A stretch of 64,000 nucleotides of DNA, taken from the NCBI GenBank assembly GCA_028532985.1, contig JANCIK010000004.1:1302001-1366000 (forward strand), read 5' to 3'. The stretch comes from Stropharia rugosoannulata (taxonomy: Eukaryota; Basidiomycota; Agaricomycetes; Agaricales; Strophariaceae). The position numbers were made by a program, and so were the translations under genes. Below the pieces are notes generated by a model, which saw nothing but the letters and a program-made list of their open reading frames with translations, searched no databases and was not told the DNA's origin. Within the stretch, counting starts at the first letter, position 1, and every line of letters starts with the position of its first letter. Positions 20,777-33,468 of the stretch are shown here, piece by piece.

Positions 20777-21409
20777 ATGGATGCATCGTCCCTGCCAGCC
20801 ATGCAACTTCCCGGCCAGGGCGGTGAAGACGAGCAGCAGCAGCAGCAGAAGCGCGAGCAGGAGGAGCAGATGCGGCGCGATCTACTCGCGACCGTGCTGG
20901 ACTCGGCCGCACGAGAAAGATGTGCGTACGGCTGCTTACCTTTTCCCCTACCCATGCGTCCCGTATAAGCTCCACGCGCGCGCTTGCGTCGCACGATTCA
21001 GCCGCAGCGCTGGGATTGGGTGCTGAGCATCATCTGCTTTACTTGCTTGACTGACTATGGTTGGCCCGTCTTACTACCAAGTGTCGCGCATCGCTCTCGT
21101 GAGCCCTGAGCGCTCGAAGCAGATCGAGATGATCCTCCTGCGGATGGCACAGTCAGGCCAGCTACGCGGACGGGTATCTGAAGAACAACTTATTGATTTG
21201 CTCAACCAGGTATGTGCCTCGTAGCTTTGCCATTAACATTCCATATAGACTATGTTGCATAGATGGAGGAAGCGCAAGGAAAGTCGGGCCCGAAGAAGTC
21301 AACCATCGTCGTGCGTTTTGCTAATCCTCCTTCTTGTGCCCTGTTCACTAACTTATCGAACATCAAGTATCATCGTCGAAAGGGACTGGATGATGATTTC
21401 GACATTTGA
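20777..21409 (+). CDS. PDCD5-like (TFAR19 family) protein
   Basis: Four exons (20777-20921, 21082-21209, 21263-21310, 21368-21409) give 120 aa; human PDCD5 is 125. The protein has a Gln-rich N-terminal helix (EDEQQQQQKREQEEQMRRDLL), then the core ARERLSRIALVSPERSKQIE and the three-helix bundle ending in LRGRVSEEQLIDLLNQM. The tail is basic then acidic (KKSTIVYHRRKGLDDDFDI), as in the family. PDCD5 proteins bind the chaperonin CCT and are linked to apoptosis in animals; in fungi the role is poorly known. The stop is 123 bp from the convergent PAN2 stop. Confidence 0.95.
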
Positions 21410-21532
21410 ATTTATTGATCATATACTGTACTACATATCTCAAAATGAAAAAAAAAAAAAATTATTCATACTATACACCCAGTCTTCTCCTATCTTGTAC
21501 AAGAGAATATGAAAATTTCTGACTTGCTTCAT

Positions 21533-24500
21533 TCAGGATCCTAACTTCGATTCCATACTTGTAGCCTGGGAAAGGCTGTACGAAGTCATTGGTGACGAGC
21601 CGCTTTCACCCTCAGTAAGCGCAGGTGGCTTGAAGCCCTGTGGCACTATTCAACTCGTCAACGCTAAAGACAGGCAACTATTCACGTACAAATTGTCGGC
21701 CCTCTCTATAGATTTCATCGAGTTTTTGGTCGAAAACACCATCGGCTTCAAAAGTTTGATACGCATTGTAAAGTCGAAGTGCTGTCCTAGCATCTTCTAT
21801 CGAGTCGTGCGTTTCAGTTTGAATATGCTCTCCCAACACAAACCAAGCAAGAAAACGAAGGGACAAGCGGCGCTGACGAGATCGTAGGAAGTAAAGGTCC
21901 ACAGTGTCGATCACTTGCTCAGGTGGAACAAATATGTCTGTCCATAAATCAGCATGACATGATCTGCATGAATACGTGACATCTGACTGATAATCCGGAA
22001 GTCTTTGGACAAGCCATGCCCTACAAATATGCATCCTGCATCCACCAAAAGACGTAACTTCTTATATACGAGTTTCAAAGGCGTCAAGGTGTATTTTGAG
22101 TGTAGAGGGTCCAGGTCGCCGACTACTTCCTTTGAGCATTGTCAACAATTCAAGGGCACGGTAAACTCACATTTTATCCCTGAAAATTCAGTCAAATAAT
22201 CCACAATAACCTCGCTCGTATGTATATGGTCGTCAATGAAAGGAACGCCTTCACGAATACCACTCCCTCGCAAGACCGAAACTCGCGCAAGGCTAAGCCT
22301 AGCTGGCCTTAAAACTTTCTTTGTTCCATCGGAGCGGAATTCTGTTTCTTCCTGCTAGAGCGTAAGGTACGGTCTGTGACTGCGTGTTATCGACATCTCA
22401 CTTGTTGCATAGAGACAAATTCAGCGTCGATTGCTACTAAAGTCCCAGGTTTGGGTCTTTCATCGGGATGTAAAAACTCGTGTTTGACGAGTGCAGGATC
22501 TCGATTGCTGCAGGTAAATATCGTTCAGAGGTTGGGTAAGGGATTAAAGGTTTACTTTCTCACATTGATATAGAAGTGTCCCGGCTCAGGATCGATTGAT
22601 CCAGTTCACATGTAAGATCGTTCCAAGCTAATGATTTCTTGTTGTCCACTCGTTCAAGATAAATGACTGCAGGACACTATTACTTGTGACTTAGCTATTG
22701 CGCTTAATACTCTATCAGTATTCCATAAGCTCACCTTCCACTTGTCAGGGAAACTAAGCGCTTCTTCTTGGGAGATGTTTTTCACCACGAAGTCGTTGAA
22801 CAAAAACCAAGGACTACTGGTTTCTTGTTCCTCTGCAACAGGAACTGGGACATATTGTACAGTTGGTACACTGATGATTTTGCAAAATGAACATACCTTT
22901 GACGACGGCAACTAAATGTGACTTATCTTCTTTGCTAGAAATTCTGACGATCATCGCCTGACTGAAGGTAAGTGTTGACCTTCTCAACACCACCTTATGC
23001 AGCTCACCCTTATGTCGTATACCACTTCTTCCTTGTCATCGACGCCACCAGCTTGCCCACGAAGCGCGACACAGGGTTGCAAAAAGGTGGTATGTTTGGT
23101 ATCTTTCCAAAAGTTAAAGATCTCGTCATTACTTACAGCCGCATTGATTGCAAGTATGGGCGGAAGTTGATGTGATGAAATAGACCTTCGAGAAACGAAG
23201 GTCGTAAAATGTTTACAAGAGGGGCAAGTCGCTTTATGTGTCATTTGACGAAACAAAGACATCGCGACAATGTCGACGAAGCTTAGAGAGCTCTGATCAT
23301 TTGATCCCACCTGTTTCCTAAGTCAGGACTTACAAAAATAAAGTGAATGAAATAGCACAAACCTTGTTAGGATAAATCAGGTCAACCACGTGCACCATGT
23401 TATCTTTTTCACGAACCCTTTTGCAAGCAGAACAGGTAATATGATTTTTCCCATCGATTCCGAGAAGTTGGGTGATAGGAGAAACAGCAGGGTTCAATCG
23501 GGGACTTGAGGTAAGCAAATATGGATTGTGTGGATAATTGTTCCCTTCAGAGTTCAAGTGGTCCACAAGAAATCGATGGAATGCCTGGATTTTCTGGACA
23601 TAATCAATTCCTTTACCCTCCCTGCCGTAATCAATTATCTCTATAGCGTTAGAAGCTGCACCAATAATTGAGTCATTCAATAAGTGCAAACGTTGTCACA
23701 TGGACTAACCTTGAGCTAACACCCCCACTGTTTTGCAGAAATTACTGGCCTGGCAGTTTATGCCCGCAGCATCTTCCAGCATACGCGATATGAATCCCAA
23801 TTCACAGAGCAAACAATGTTCTCGAGGACAGTTTTCCGTTATATGAGCTTTTGCTAATTGACGAATAGGCGTTATATAATGCATAACTTGAACCAGAGAA
23901 TTGGTGTACGAGTTGAGAATATGAGTCTCCAGACCACTGAATTCAGTGGTATTATAAAATCTGTTTCTAAATTAGCTTATCCCTGACAACTGATGCACCT
24001 GAGCCTCACCCGAAGTCAAAATCCTCAACACCGAATTTAGAATATTCAATTTCCACTCTGCGATACATACGCGGTACTTCTCCAATTTCGTGATTTGCAA
24101 TGCTATCTGATTCTGGCTATTTCAGCTCGACAAACGCACAAAATGCATAAAGTTGACACAGACACACCTCATCCAAGATTGCTTTGCCACTTCTAAATCG
24201 AGCAGGGCCCTTGCGAGGTTCAGAGTTTGCAACGTTACGACGCCCTCTCAATTCCTTCGGGAGTGTTGCATAAGCAATATTCTCGTTGAATTTCATAGTC
24301 GCCAAAATTTGAGGAGGAATTTTCTGAGGTGGGGGATAGCTAGTCGTCCTTGAGCTCAAATTAGTGGGCCAAGCGGACAGCAGCTGGTTATCAAAATATG
24401 GCATTCCTATAGAATTCAAAGGACTTTCAAAGTCGTTAGAGACACTAATAGGATACTGACAGGCTCACGTAGACTTGATCCATTTGATTTCAGGTAATGG

Positions 24501-25653
24501 ACTTGCCCTATCGGCCCATGGAAGAGGTTGCCCTTCGAACCCGTTGAAATGTTCACTATCACTTGGTTGAGACAGAAGATGAATGGTTCCATCTGCATCA
24601 CCGAAGGCCAGATATGCAGCATTCTGGGATATGGCTGTGGATGTTATACATGTCGGAACATCAAGCTAGATAACAGGCAAATGAGTAAAAGATTTTTAAT
24701 TTCATGTTAACAGACAAGTCGCACTTGATAGAACTCGTTTGAAGCAGAATTTGAAGCATCCACCACGTTTATCAGCCCTTGATTGGATATGATAACTAAG
24801 CTGGACGTCCGTGTTGGGACAGTGTGTATGAAAGCGGGACCAGCAGAAAATGGTATAGGCGGTAAGGCTGTCATTGTCCGCAGGTCATAAACTTTAACCA
24901 ATGGATCCGGAAAAGGCCTTGCTTGCCTGGAAATAGAAATCATCAGACAAAAAGACGTCGTAAATAAATAAAGACCTACCGCTCCCCCATGCCAATTGAA
25001 AAGACGAAGTTCCCGATTGTCTGAAGTCCCTGGACAGATCTGGTATGGGCTTTAACAAAATGTTCTGAACCGTTAGACCTTGCCAGCCCCGTCCTCGGGT
25101 CTTGAACGCGTAAGAAGCCATCTATGGATCCGGATAATAGCATAGAATGTGAAAATTCTAACTGGGTCAAAAGAGACGTCGTGGACAGTCTGCGCACGCA
25201 TGTGCCAGTCATTGGGCTGAGGAATGCTAGTTCCGACCCGGCCAGTGATACAGCCAAATTGTGTGACGACGCTGTGTTAGCAAATGTAACAACATTCGTA
25301 TCAGAACTGGAAGTTTGGTCAAAGATATGGATAAGAGAAAAAACGAGAGCTTACCGATAGAACCACTTATTCACACCGCCTTTCGACCATGATCCTAAAC
25401 CTTCACTGGCATCGCCAAAAGCTTGCAAAGCATTATCGCCAGATGTGATTTTCTTCACGGCAAGGTTACCGCCAACGCGAAAGGAGGGACCTCGAACACC
25501 ACGACTTCCAAAATACGACGTAATTGTTCCAGAGTTCAACCCAGCCCAGAGAATATCGGATACGGGATCGAAGGAAAGAGCAGTGACTGGCTGGACGAAA
25601 CCATCCAAGGATGAAGTGGCGATTGGCGGAATGGGCCTGTACGTGTTAGACAT
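21533..25653 (-). CDS. PAN2: PAN2: catalytic subunit of the PAN2-PAN3 deadenylase
   Basis: Seventeen exons (25653-25355, 25306-24980, 24926-24725, 24665-24469, 24423-24168, 24116-24010, 23960-23710, 23655-23363, 23310-23008, 22957-22897, 22844-22735, 22676-22564, 22507-22402, 22351-22171, 22122-21988, 21937-21690, 21637-21533) give 1097 aa, the family length. An N-terminal WD40 propeller (about 1-330) is followed by the PAN3-binding linker, a catalytically dead ubiquitin-hydrolase fold (about 480-850, with [14 protein letters not shown]) and a DEDD exonuclease. Visible exonuclease motifs are [29 protein letters not shown] and the [14 protein letters not shown] motif. The enzyme trims poly(A) tails in the cytoplasm. 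The exon-13/14 junction splits the first active-site motif. Intron 22896-22845 is chosen because it alone restores [11 protein letters not shown]. Confidence 0.95.
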
Positions 25654-25850
25654 AAGCCAAAGTAGACCGTTCTGTGCAAGTTCTGTAAAATTTGATAGTT
25701 CTTAGGACTGGAATTTGAGATGATCAGGATTTAATGAAAGTTATAAGGTTGGTATGAGCGTGATATACAACGGATTTGGCTAGGAGCTCCGTGGCTGTCG
25801 ATTGGGAGCATGAGCATTAGTATAAAAATGACAGAGAATGACTGGAAATA

Positions 25851-25889
25851 GGATTATTCTATTTCGAAACCCCCCTTGTAGGGGTTTCT
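25851..25889 (+). repeat. Left terminal inverted repeat
   Basis: The 39-bp left TIR of the MULE-like element differs from the inverted right TIR by one base (C versus T at the 15th position). Its inner half is itself hairpin-forming, GAAACCCC pairing with GGGGTTTC. Confidence 0.8.
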
Positions 25890-26283
25890 AGAGAAACCCT
25901 ACCAAACAATGAGCCGAATGCAATGCCGTCCTTGGCACCCAAGCTTGGCTCCCGTTGGGAACTTGCTTTGAACCAACTTCATTTGACCAACACCGTTGAG
26001 CAACCGTTGAGTCAATGACTTTCAAAATTTGCAAAAGACTACTTGCTTATCCACGTAGCTTTTTATGTAGATTGTAAGTGTATATGTATTACATCTCTGC
26101 GCCTGTTAAAGCAATTTACAACTGAGTTTACTAGATATGTACTCATACTATAGTTTGAATTTTTGAAATCAAAATGCCTCTGTCTTCCGCTCTGACTTGC
26201 CTCTCAGTTCCGCCTTTCGACCTACTAAACAATTTAATTACACTTCAGTGAGTAAATAGCAGTCGAGACCAAGTCCAGACAAG

Positions 26284-26448
26284 ATGCAAATAACATACTT
26301 TGACAGAGCACAACAGCGGCATCATGTTAATCGAGCATTTATTGAGCCGCCCATCCATAATCCAAAGGGCCGTCCACCTACAGGAAACATTAGAAAGTGT
26401 AAGTTATGCCGAGGTGAAGGACATTTGAAGGATATAATGGCTACTTAG
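26284..26448 (+). pseudogene. Transposase fragment with zinc-knuckle-like motif
   Basis: A 54-codon open frame starting ATG at 26284 includes EPPIHNPKGRPPTG and RKCKLCRGEGH. The run HNPKGRP followed by a Cys-x2-Cys-x4-His resembles the tail of SWIM/zinc-knuckle MULE transposases. The last Cys of a CCHC knuckle is absent and no catalytic domain remains. Its position between the inverted repeats supports a transposase remnant. Confidence 0.5.
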
Positions 26449-26704
26449 TACTGGCTGGATGCTGGCTGCAGCTTGATAATGTCCCACATGCATGCTTTTC
26501 CCATAGCTGCGGACAATGCCCAGTCCTACTGCTCCTTGAAACAGTGCTGGTGCAGGGGAAAAGGCATGGCGCAGCCGCACCATCTCGAACCGTGCCCGAC
26601 TATACGTAGAACGATGCCAAGGCTGCTGAGCCAGGTGCCGGCATTGTTTGGCTCGGCGTTTGGATTGCCGCGTATGCGCCGTCTCATGAATCTTTATCCA
26701 ACCC

Positions 26705-26743
26705 AGAAACCCCTACAAGGGGGGTTTCAAAATAGAATAATCC
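26705..26743 (-). repeat. Right terminal inverted repeat
   Basis: The 39-bp right TIR of the MULE-like element is the inverted copy of 25851-25889 with one mismatch. Confidence 0.8.
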
Positions 26744-27197
26744 CTGGAAGTCTTCACTTGTGTTTATCTTGGCCGGAAAGTACCGTATTATTACTCGTCG
26801 CGATGACGTTGAGGTCAATACTTATGAAAGATGCACATTGCAAACACCTTGCAAACACCTGTGAAATAGCCACATCGGGATGATATCGACGTGATTCAAA
26901 CCGTGACACTCAAGCCCACATTGGGCCTACAGTCCTTCAAGCTTCAAGCTTCAGCTTCAAAGTCCAGGCTAACAAGACGTCAAGATTATATATTCCTATT
27001 ATGATTTTTTTTTCAATATTTCAACAATATTTCAGAAAAACTTAGGGTTGACGAAGGATTGAACGTTTCAGCGTTGTTCCCACTCGATTATAAGTGCAGG
27101 CGGCCTGTGCAGTGTGAGGTGTTTGGTAGGGCAACGTATATATTGTCTGGACTCTGGCTTTATAAAACATCAACAGCCACTTGACTACCACAACATT

Positions 27198-29774
27198 TTA
27201 CAAGTTTCCGCCAATCAATTGCCACCCAATACCCAAGCCATAAGCAACAGCGTTAATACTTAAGTAGAAAAGCATAGGTATCAAACCCATGACAATATTG
27301 CCTACAATTCCTCTTCGAGTAATTGTCTCCCAAAGTTCCGTCTCGACGATTCTAGGAGCGGTTTTGGACCTGAATGGGCCGATAAGTCTGTAGAACGTCG
27401 TGAACGCAGCGCCAAAGCTGAAACATTCTGATTAGTCAAATGATTTTGCCAGGTATCCCAGTGTGAGTTCCTACCAATAGCATACAACCACCTTGAGGCC
27501 ATATAGTCGTAAAATTTCCCAGAGGCCCGGCGCTACTCCTATGTCTTTAGCCAACGTAGACATATAAGCTGAATGATCAACTCCATATTGAATACGAGCA
27601 TCTTTAGAGGTAAGAAGATGATAGTGGGGTGCTGATAAAGGTAATTTGATTCGCTTCTTGATTAAAGATATCCAAAAGAAAGTCTGCATCTCAGCAAGAG
27701 GGGGAATGGCACCTGAGGAAACCATATTTACTTATTTCAATACGAAAAGGCCACTGTTACTACATACCAACACCAGGTCGGACATATCCAATGAAAGCAA
27801 TCGTTTCATCACCCGACTTTGCGACGTTACGGAGATCAGTATCTTCAGGACGAGGATAGCCACTTTTTGGATCAAGGAAATCAAATTGCTGGGTGTATCC
27901 AGTGGCATATATAACTGTGTCTGGTCGTATATCCATCTTGCTGATTCGTGCATAATCTTTGCGGTTGCTCGAGGCAAACACCACTTGTCCATCTTTTGTA
28001 AAATGAGAAGGAAATGGAGCCAATTCGACAACAAAGTCGGTTTGTGGTGGAGAATCTTCCGGCGGGTCTATATAGCGAGAAATATAGTCCAAATACCGGG
28101 AGCGTTTTCTGTAAGGCCTATTCAAGTATGGCATGGCTTTGTGGGACTAATACCAACGAGGGTTTGAATGATTATTGCGTGCATAGTTTGGAATGTTAGA
28201 ATGGCAATCTACAAATATCCTCAAGACTGATCTCTCACCTTATTCAAGAAAACATATGCTCTACCCAGCCTACTGGGGTGCAATTCACCAATCTGAATTT
28301 TACATAAGTATTCACTTGGTATTCATTGTAGTGGCAAGAATTAAACTTATAAACTTACCCACTGATTGCATCCCGCTTGTGTACCTGATATTGAGGGAAA
28401 TGACATAGTAACTTGTCCATTCTATCAGACTTACCTCAAACTTACCTGTCAAAAGCCAGAGGACGCGCTTGATGACGAAGTCAGATATGCTATGTCACGC
28501 CTACTATCACTCGCAGTTTTGTTGTCAGACGATAACACACTCACAACCACCTCAAGCGAGACCGAGCAATCCAAGGGTGCTACTCATTTGTGAGTCTCAT
28601 ATACTTCAAACGATGCAAAAACGATGGTAAGTATGACATACCACATATGCTGTCTCCCCAAGGTTTGTGATCAAAGAATCGATAGGCACCGGTGTTTTAG
28701 ACTTGAAGCTGAAACCAAGAATCTCGAAGTCGTTCTGTAGTAATAGTGTCGGTACAGTCTGAGCTTCAGAAGAGAAGCTCAAAGCATATGTCAACGTACC
28801 AGTGCCTTAGGAAACGATAAAAAGCTTCAAGTATTTCGAATAAACATCAGTATTACTCTGCGGTTTGGTTAACGAGCCTACCCTGATCGAGAGCACAAAA
28901 CGACTTGCTTTGCACCAGCTTTAACAGCTTCGTATGCAAGGTCCATCCCAGTTTCTCCTGTTCCAAGAATTAGAATCCGTCTACCTGTTAATTGAGCCCG
29001 CGATTTATATGCAACTGAATGAAATATTGCTGGAGTTATTTTAGAATCGGAGTCCTCAGTGGCTCTCGTTTCCAATACATGTTCAATCCCAGGTATGATT
29101 GGGACGGATGGTGTAACGTGTAGTCCAGCGCAAAGTACTACATAGTCCGCAACAATGGTATGCGGTCCTACATGGGCGGAAAACCAAACATGATAGGTCA
29201 GTTTTTGGTTATACCATACAGGTAAGGACCACTTATAATGTCAGGACGGATTGAGGACGCACCAGATTTAATGGAGCCTGTACGCACATCAAAGGTAACT
29301 TGATGCCTGCCTGACTCCAGACGTTGAATGTTGGTCACCTTGCAGTTAAGGCGAATTCTGTCTATCAAGTTGAAGGCTCTAGCGTAGTCTTCAAGATATC
29401 GAACATATTCCTGACGCAATAATCACTGTCAGAAGTCTCCGGTGACATTTAATGCGAGATTATAACAAACATCCAACGTCATATGGTCTGAATGAGAGAG
29501 TGGTAGACGAAAATCCGAGAAGCACGTTAGTTGCTTGGACGAGACTAGGTTTGAGTGCTATGGGTAAAGTAATATCTTGAGGTGAATATCTCTAACGAAG
29601 TTAAGACTTTCAGCCGTCTCTCACCTCGTATGAGCGATATTTGAACGTTCCTCCAACACTATCTTCTTGTTCCAAGACAATAGGGTCGAAGGGATAGTCA
29701 TCGTCGGCAGCTTCGAGTAAGGACTTACAGGCAACCAAGCCAGATGGTCCAGCGCCAATTATCACAATCCGCAT
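27198..29774 (-). CDS. Flavin-containing monooxygenase (FMO-like), membrane-associated
   Basis: Thirteen exons (29774-29625, 29557-29471, 29410-29263, 29167-28882, 28824-28800, 28734-28642, 28579-28545, 28489-28446, 28384-28359, 28292-28239, 28146-27768, 27712-27475, 27417-27198) give 594 aa. The FAD-binding motif IIGAGPSGL is at residues 4-12; the NADPH site is ILILGTGETGMDL near 200; conserved GFLSFPKAL, VIYATGYTQQFDF and FIGYVRPG blocks follow. The family oxygenates N- or S-containing substrates. The last 50 residues (IVMGLIPMLFYLSINAVAYGLG) are hydrophobic and probably anchor the protein. Four exons are 25-44 nt; exon 5 encodes just GFLSFPKAL. The start at 29774 is the first ATG before the FAD motif. 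The substrate cannot be inferred. Confidence 0.88.
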
Positions 29775-30386
29775 TGTGTGGGATGACAAGGCTGTCACGC
29801 TGAGTTACCAACAGGTTATACTGTGGGATGTAAAAGGGGATGTTGGGGGTATGACGAATGTACAAGATGTTGACGAACAGCTGAAAGCTGCAGTTGGCTT
29901 TATAACTGCCCAACAACTGCCCAACTATCATTGACATCTGACAAAACTAATTATAGTAGCTGTGAGGACGATGGTATTCACATCCGCACAACTGTTCAAG
30001 CTCAAGCTTCAAGATGTAAGGTTCGAAGTCACCTAAATTCAAACCTACATAATTGCCACATACATACTTACTGGTTTCATTAATGGTTAATCCAATAAAT
30101 ACGAAGAAGTCCAAAATGACATCTCATAGTTACTTACTCTGCACTTCCTCGTATGCGGCGTCATAAGTCTACTATGAAGAAGTTACATGTATATAGTTCT
30201 AGGCAACTCGTTCGAGTCCAGCTATGATCACCGATAATTAATTAGGGATTAAGTATGCTCAAAAATCGAAATACATAGATACAAGAGATAAGAGTACAAC
30301 CCTATTCTGGCCCGAGCACTTAGGGAGAACCGTAAAATAAACTATAGTAAAATAAACTGACAAGAGGATGTAACGCCAAATCATGT
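29775..30386. other. Intergenic: monooxygenase promoter and SOG2 3' flank
   Basis: This 612 bp gap separates two minus-strand genes. On the minus strand a TATA-like TTATAAAG lies near 29899-29907, about 125 nt before the FMO start. No coding exon is supported. A GTTCGAGTCC near 30210-30219 recalls a tRNA T-loop but has no matching stems. Confidence 0.5.
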
Positions 30387-33300
30387 TTATCCAGGGTCGG
30401 CGCTGTCCATAGATACTTGTCGAGTAACACGCATTCTTCGTGTGTTAGGAGTTTTTATTGATAGAGGTAGGACGGGTTGGAGATTATCATAGTTTGAAGG
30501 AACTATTTGCGCAGTATAGGTGGAGGAGGGTTGTGCAGAACGTGCTCGCGACAGACTAGAGCCTAGCTGGTTATCTGGGACTGGGTACACCGCCGTCTTA
30601 TAACCTGAGATTTTGGGAAATGCGGACGGGGGACTAGAGCGCGATGTGGTCGATGTAGAAACGGTTTGCGATAAACTAGCAAATTCTTGTGTTGCCTTCA
30701 CCAATTTAACCATATCAGACTTTAAAGATGACGTATTTGATCGAGACTTTCCAAGCATCTTCGATATGTTTGATAACTGAAGCACAATCTGTCACAATAC
30801 TCAGCCATTGAATTGAAAATGTTAAAAAAGAACGCACCTTGAAAAAAGAAAATGTGCTTTCTCGCCAGTATTTCCTGTTACGGTCAGGGTCATCTTCGTA
30901 CAGTTCCCCGATATTACGACCCAGTTCTGTCGTGACGGCGCGTGCCTTGTCCAACGTGTCTCTTATTTCATGGTCGACCATCTTGTTATCGGCCAATATC
31001 TTCTCAAGGTGGTCGCATACTACCGGAGCAATCTCAATTGCAATCCGCAGGGCTTGTCGAGCATCCTGGCTGATTGACGGCCTCGATCTTGCAGGGGATC
31101 CCAATGACGCAGTCGGTGATAGTAATGAAGGAGAATCATACATGGAACTCTGGGAATATTGCCTGGTATGACTATATTCCGCCTGCGGAGGAAACGGAAA
31201 TGCCTGATTTGACGGAAGTGGCGCTGACGATACTGGAGCTGTAAATTGGCGTTTAGGTATTCGAATAGTAGGAGCAAGTGTGTGATTAGAAGCGCGACCT
31301 CCACTCGGAATGATGTCGTACGACGGTAGACCCTTTCCTATCTCAACATCTTTAGAACTGAAAGAGCCAGCGTGTCGCCTTGTCTTTCCAACTCGCCCTG
31401 CCGCGGTAACTACGGTGTCTGTTGAGCGTAAACGGACGGCTGATTTGAGGTCTTGAGTATGGCCAACAGGAGTACCGGTTTCGGTGTTTATAGAAAGCTG
31501 AGAGTATGGACTATTATAGATGTAAGGACGCAGATGTTCAACTTCAGGTGACATGGCCTGCCAGGTAACACTGATTTCAGAAGTGACGCCATATAACTCT
31601 AGCAAGAGCCAACGAGTAAAGCGTACGTCCATAGGAAAACCTTGCGCCATTTGACCAGATAGAAGGGTCAACGCTTTCCGATAAGCGGTTACACTATCGC
31701 GGCAACATTCCACCAGTCCACGGCAAACAGCAGCAGAGGGTAACGACTGGCTGACGTCGTCGAACCTATCGAGGGAGCGAATTAAATGCAACATTGTCAT
31801 ATTGGCAGGATCCAAGGCTTTGCGGAACATTTGAGAGACACGTTCAGATGCATCATGTCGGGTACAGTGATCTATGGTGCGATGCAACTGGCCCATTGAA
31901 AAGAGAATACTTCGAGCAGTTTCAATTAGGCAAGCCACTGGTCTCGGTAAATGGCTGAATGATGTTGACAAGGTCCTTTGGAAATAGGAGCAACGTTCCG
32001 CTGCAACAAATGGATGAGAGCGGCCATCAGATATTCTTGAATATTCTGACCGCGTAGTGGATGTCGGTTCGGCATCTTGAACCTGCAGGGTAGAGTGAGA
32101 CGAAGTAGGTTCATCCGATGCTCGTCCGGATTGCGCAAAGTAGGGAAGGGGAGGAGCTTTTTCACGCTCGCCCTTGTGGAAGAACCGCAGATCAGGAAGA
32201 CTGTGCTTTGGAATTACAGAAACATTTGTAAGAGTTTGCGAGGCACTGGTGTACGACCCGGTCCGAAGATGCATCGACTCAGGGTCATCGGGATCATCCT
32301 GAGTGGCTTTGGAGGTCGTTCGTAATGGTGCGTAATATGTATCTACTGAGGAGCTTTCGGACATTTGCGACGGAGGAGTCATAGGTGTGCTGTTGTCGCC
32401 AAAGATCCCTGAACCTGTTAACTTCCCCCCAGCGCGATTACCATATTCCGTGCCATTTGGAAAAGGGGAACCCGGGATGGATGACGCAGAATCGATAGAA
32501 AAAGATCGTCCATGTTGAAGAAACCTATTTTCTGACATCTTTTGGGAAGTAGGGAATTTCCATGACTCGTATGAACTTGCAAGAGGTCAGTATAAGATCG
32601 ATGAGTAGAAATATAAACGTACCCTTCAGGTTCCCAATCACGCCGTTCACTATAGCCTGAATCATCATACTCTTTATCCTTGACCTGTTCAGCTTCTAAC
32701 CAACGCTGCAACTTCACAACCCACTCCTTAGCGTTATCCACGCCCATAGGATCACCAAGTTGCGTTATCACGGGCTGCGGGGGCCATTCAATTGGATTTC
32801 GATCTACTTGAAGAACAATAAGGCGGTGAAATTGGACGAGATACACAGGGAGGCGAGATATTTTATTTTTCGATAAACATAGCACCTGCAGAAGATAAGA
32901 GGATGTTCTGTTCATGTATTGCAAGGAGCCATACGTGAAGTTGAGTAAGATATCCCGGGTAGAGCGGGAGACTTCTGAGCTTATTGTGGCTGATGTCCAG
33001 TATCTCGAGGCAGGGAAGTTGGGTCAACTAAGTACAATAATGTTAATTTTAAAACCAGATGGTTTGTATGTGAGAATACTGACGACGCTAGGGAAAGTGG
33101 ATATAACATTATGCTTCAAGTTTAGGTATCGCAGGTGAGTGAATAGTTCGAACTTTGAGGGCAAACTAGTCAATCGATTGTTTCCTAGAGTAAGTCTGAA
33201 GGAAAAAGAAATAAACGATGTAAGCATTTTGTGTGAAGCTGAGCTCTTACCTTTCAACCAATGATGCTGACTCCTTATGACCTTCTTGACCCACTGTAGC

Positions 33301-33468
33301 GAGCTCTTCTGCTTCACGAGATCCTATTTCACATATGCCTAGCTTGGAAAGGGAAATTGTAACGCCTTTGTCTGGCGAGCAATTGAATGCATCAATGACA
33401 TGTGCTGAGCTTAAAGTGTCGTTGAAGAGAGGTGATGCTCCTTGTCCTTCTTCATTATGAACTGGCAT
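30387..33468 (-). CDS. SOG2: SOG2: leucine-rich-repeat protein of the RAM signalling pathway
   Basis: Six exons (33468-33251, 33195-33084, 33027-32935, 32885-32623, 32575-30838, 30776-30387) give 937 aa. After a 70-residue leader come leucine-rich repeats at about 72-215, visible as [51 protein letters not shown] and [12 protein letters not shown]. The rest is Ser/Pro-rich with two conserved helical segments of the SOG2 domain (around [14 protein letters not shown] upstream, and [20 protein letters not shown] downstream). SOG2 works with the NDR kinase Cbk1 and Mob2 to control polarised growth and septation. The LRR introns fall at similar places in successive repeats, which helped fix the boundaries. 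Confidence 0.85.

Larger units (their letters stand above)
25851..26743. mobile_element. Decayed Mutator-like (MULE) DNA element with 39-bp TIRs
   Basis: Two 39-bp sequences, 25851-25889 and 26705-26743, are inverted copies with a single mismatch; each starts GGATTATTCTATTT at the outer edge. The nine bases outside the left end (CTGGAAATA, 25842-25850) match seven of nine outside the right end (CTGGAAGTC, 26744-26752) at the same register, as expected for a worn 9-bp Mutator target duplication. At 893 bp it is too short for a full transposase. An internal 54-codon frame (26284-26448) keeps a zinc-knuckle-like tail. It is best read as an internally deleted, non-autonomous copy. Confidence 0.7.
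25654..27197. other. Intergenic region with a transposon relic between PAN2 and the monooxygenase
   Basis: This 1.5 kb region holds the MULE-like element at 25851-26743 and no host gene that I can support. PAN2 is transcribed away from it, so the element sits about 200 bp upstream of the PAN2 start. Short AAGCTTC-type repeats occur at about 26937-26960. Confidence 0.7.

Noticed and set aside
26473..26883. 136-codon open frame crossing the right end of the MULE-like element
   Set aside because: It runs across the terminal repeat, has no family resemblance and odd composition, and is likely chance.
30208..30220. tRNA T-loop-like GTTCGAGTCC
   Set aside because: The flanking bases do not form the T stem and no acceptor or anticodon arm is present.
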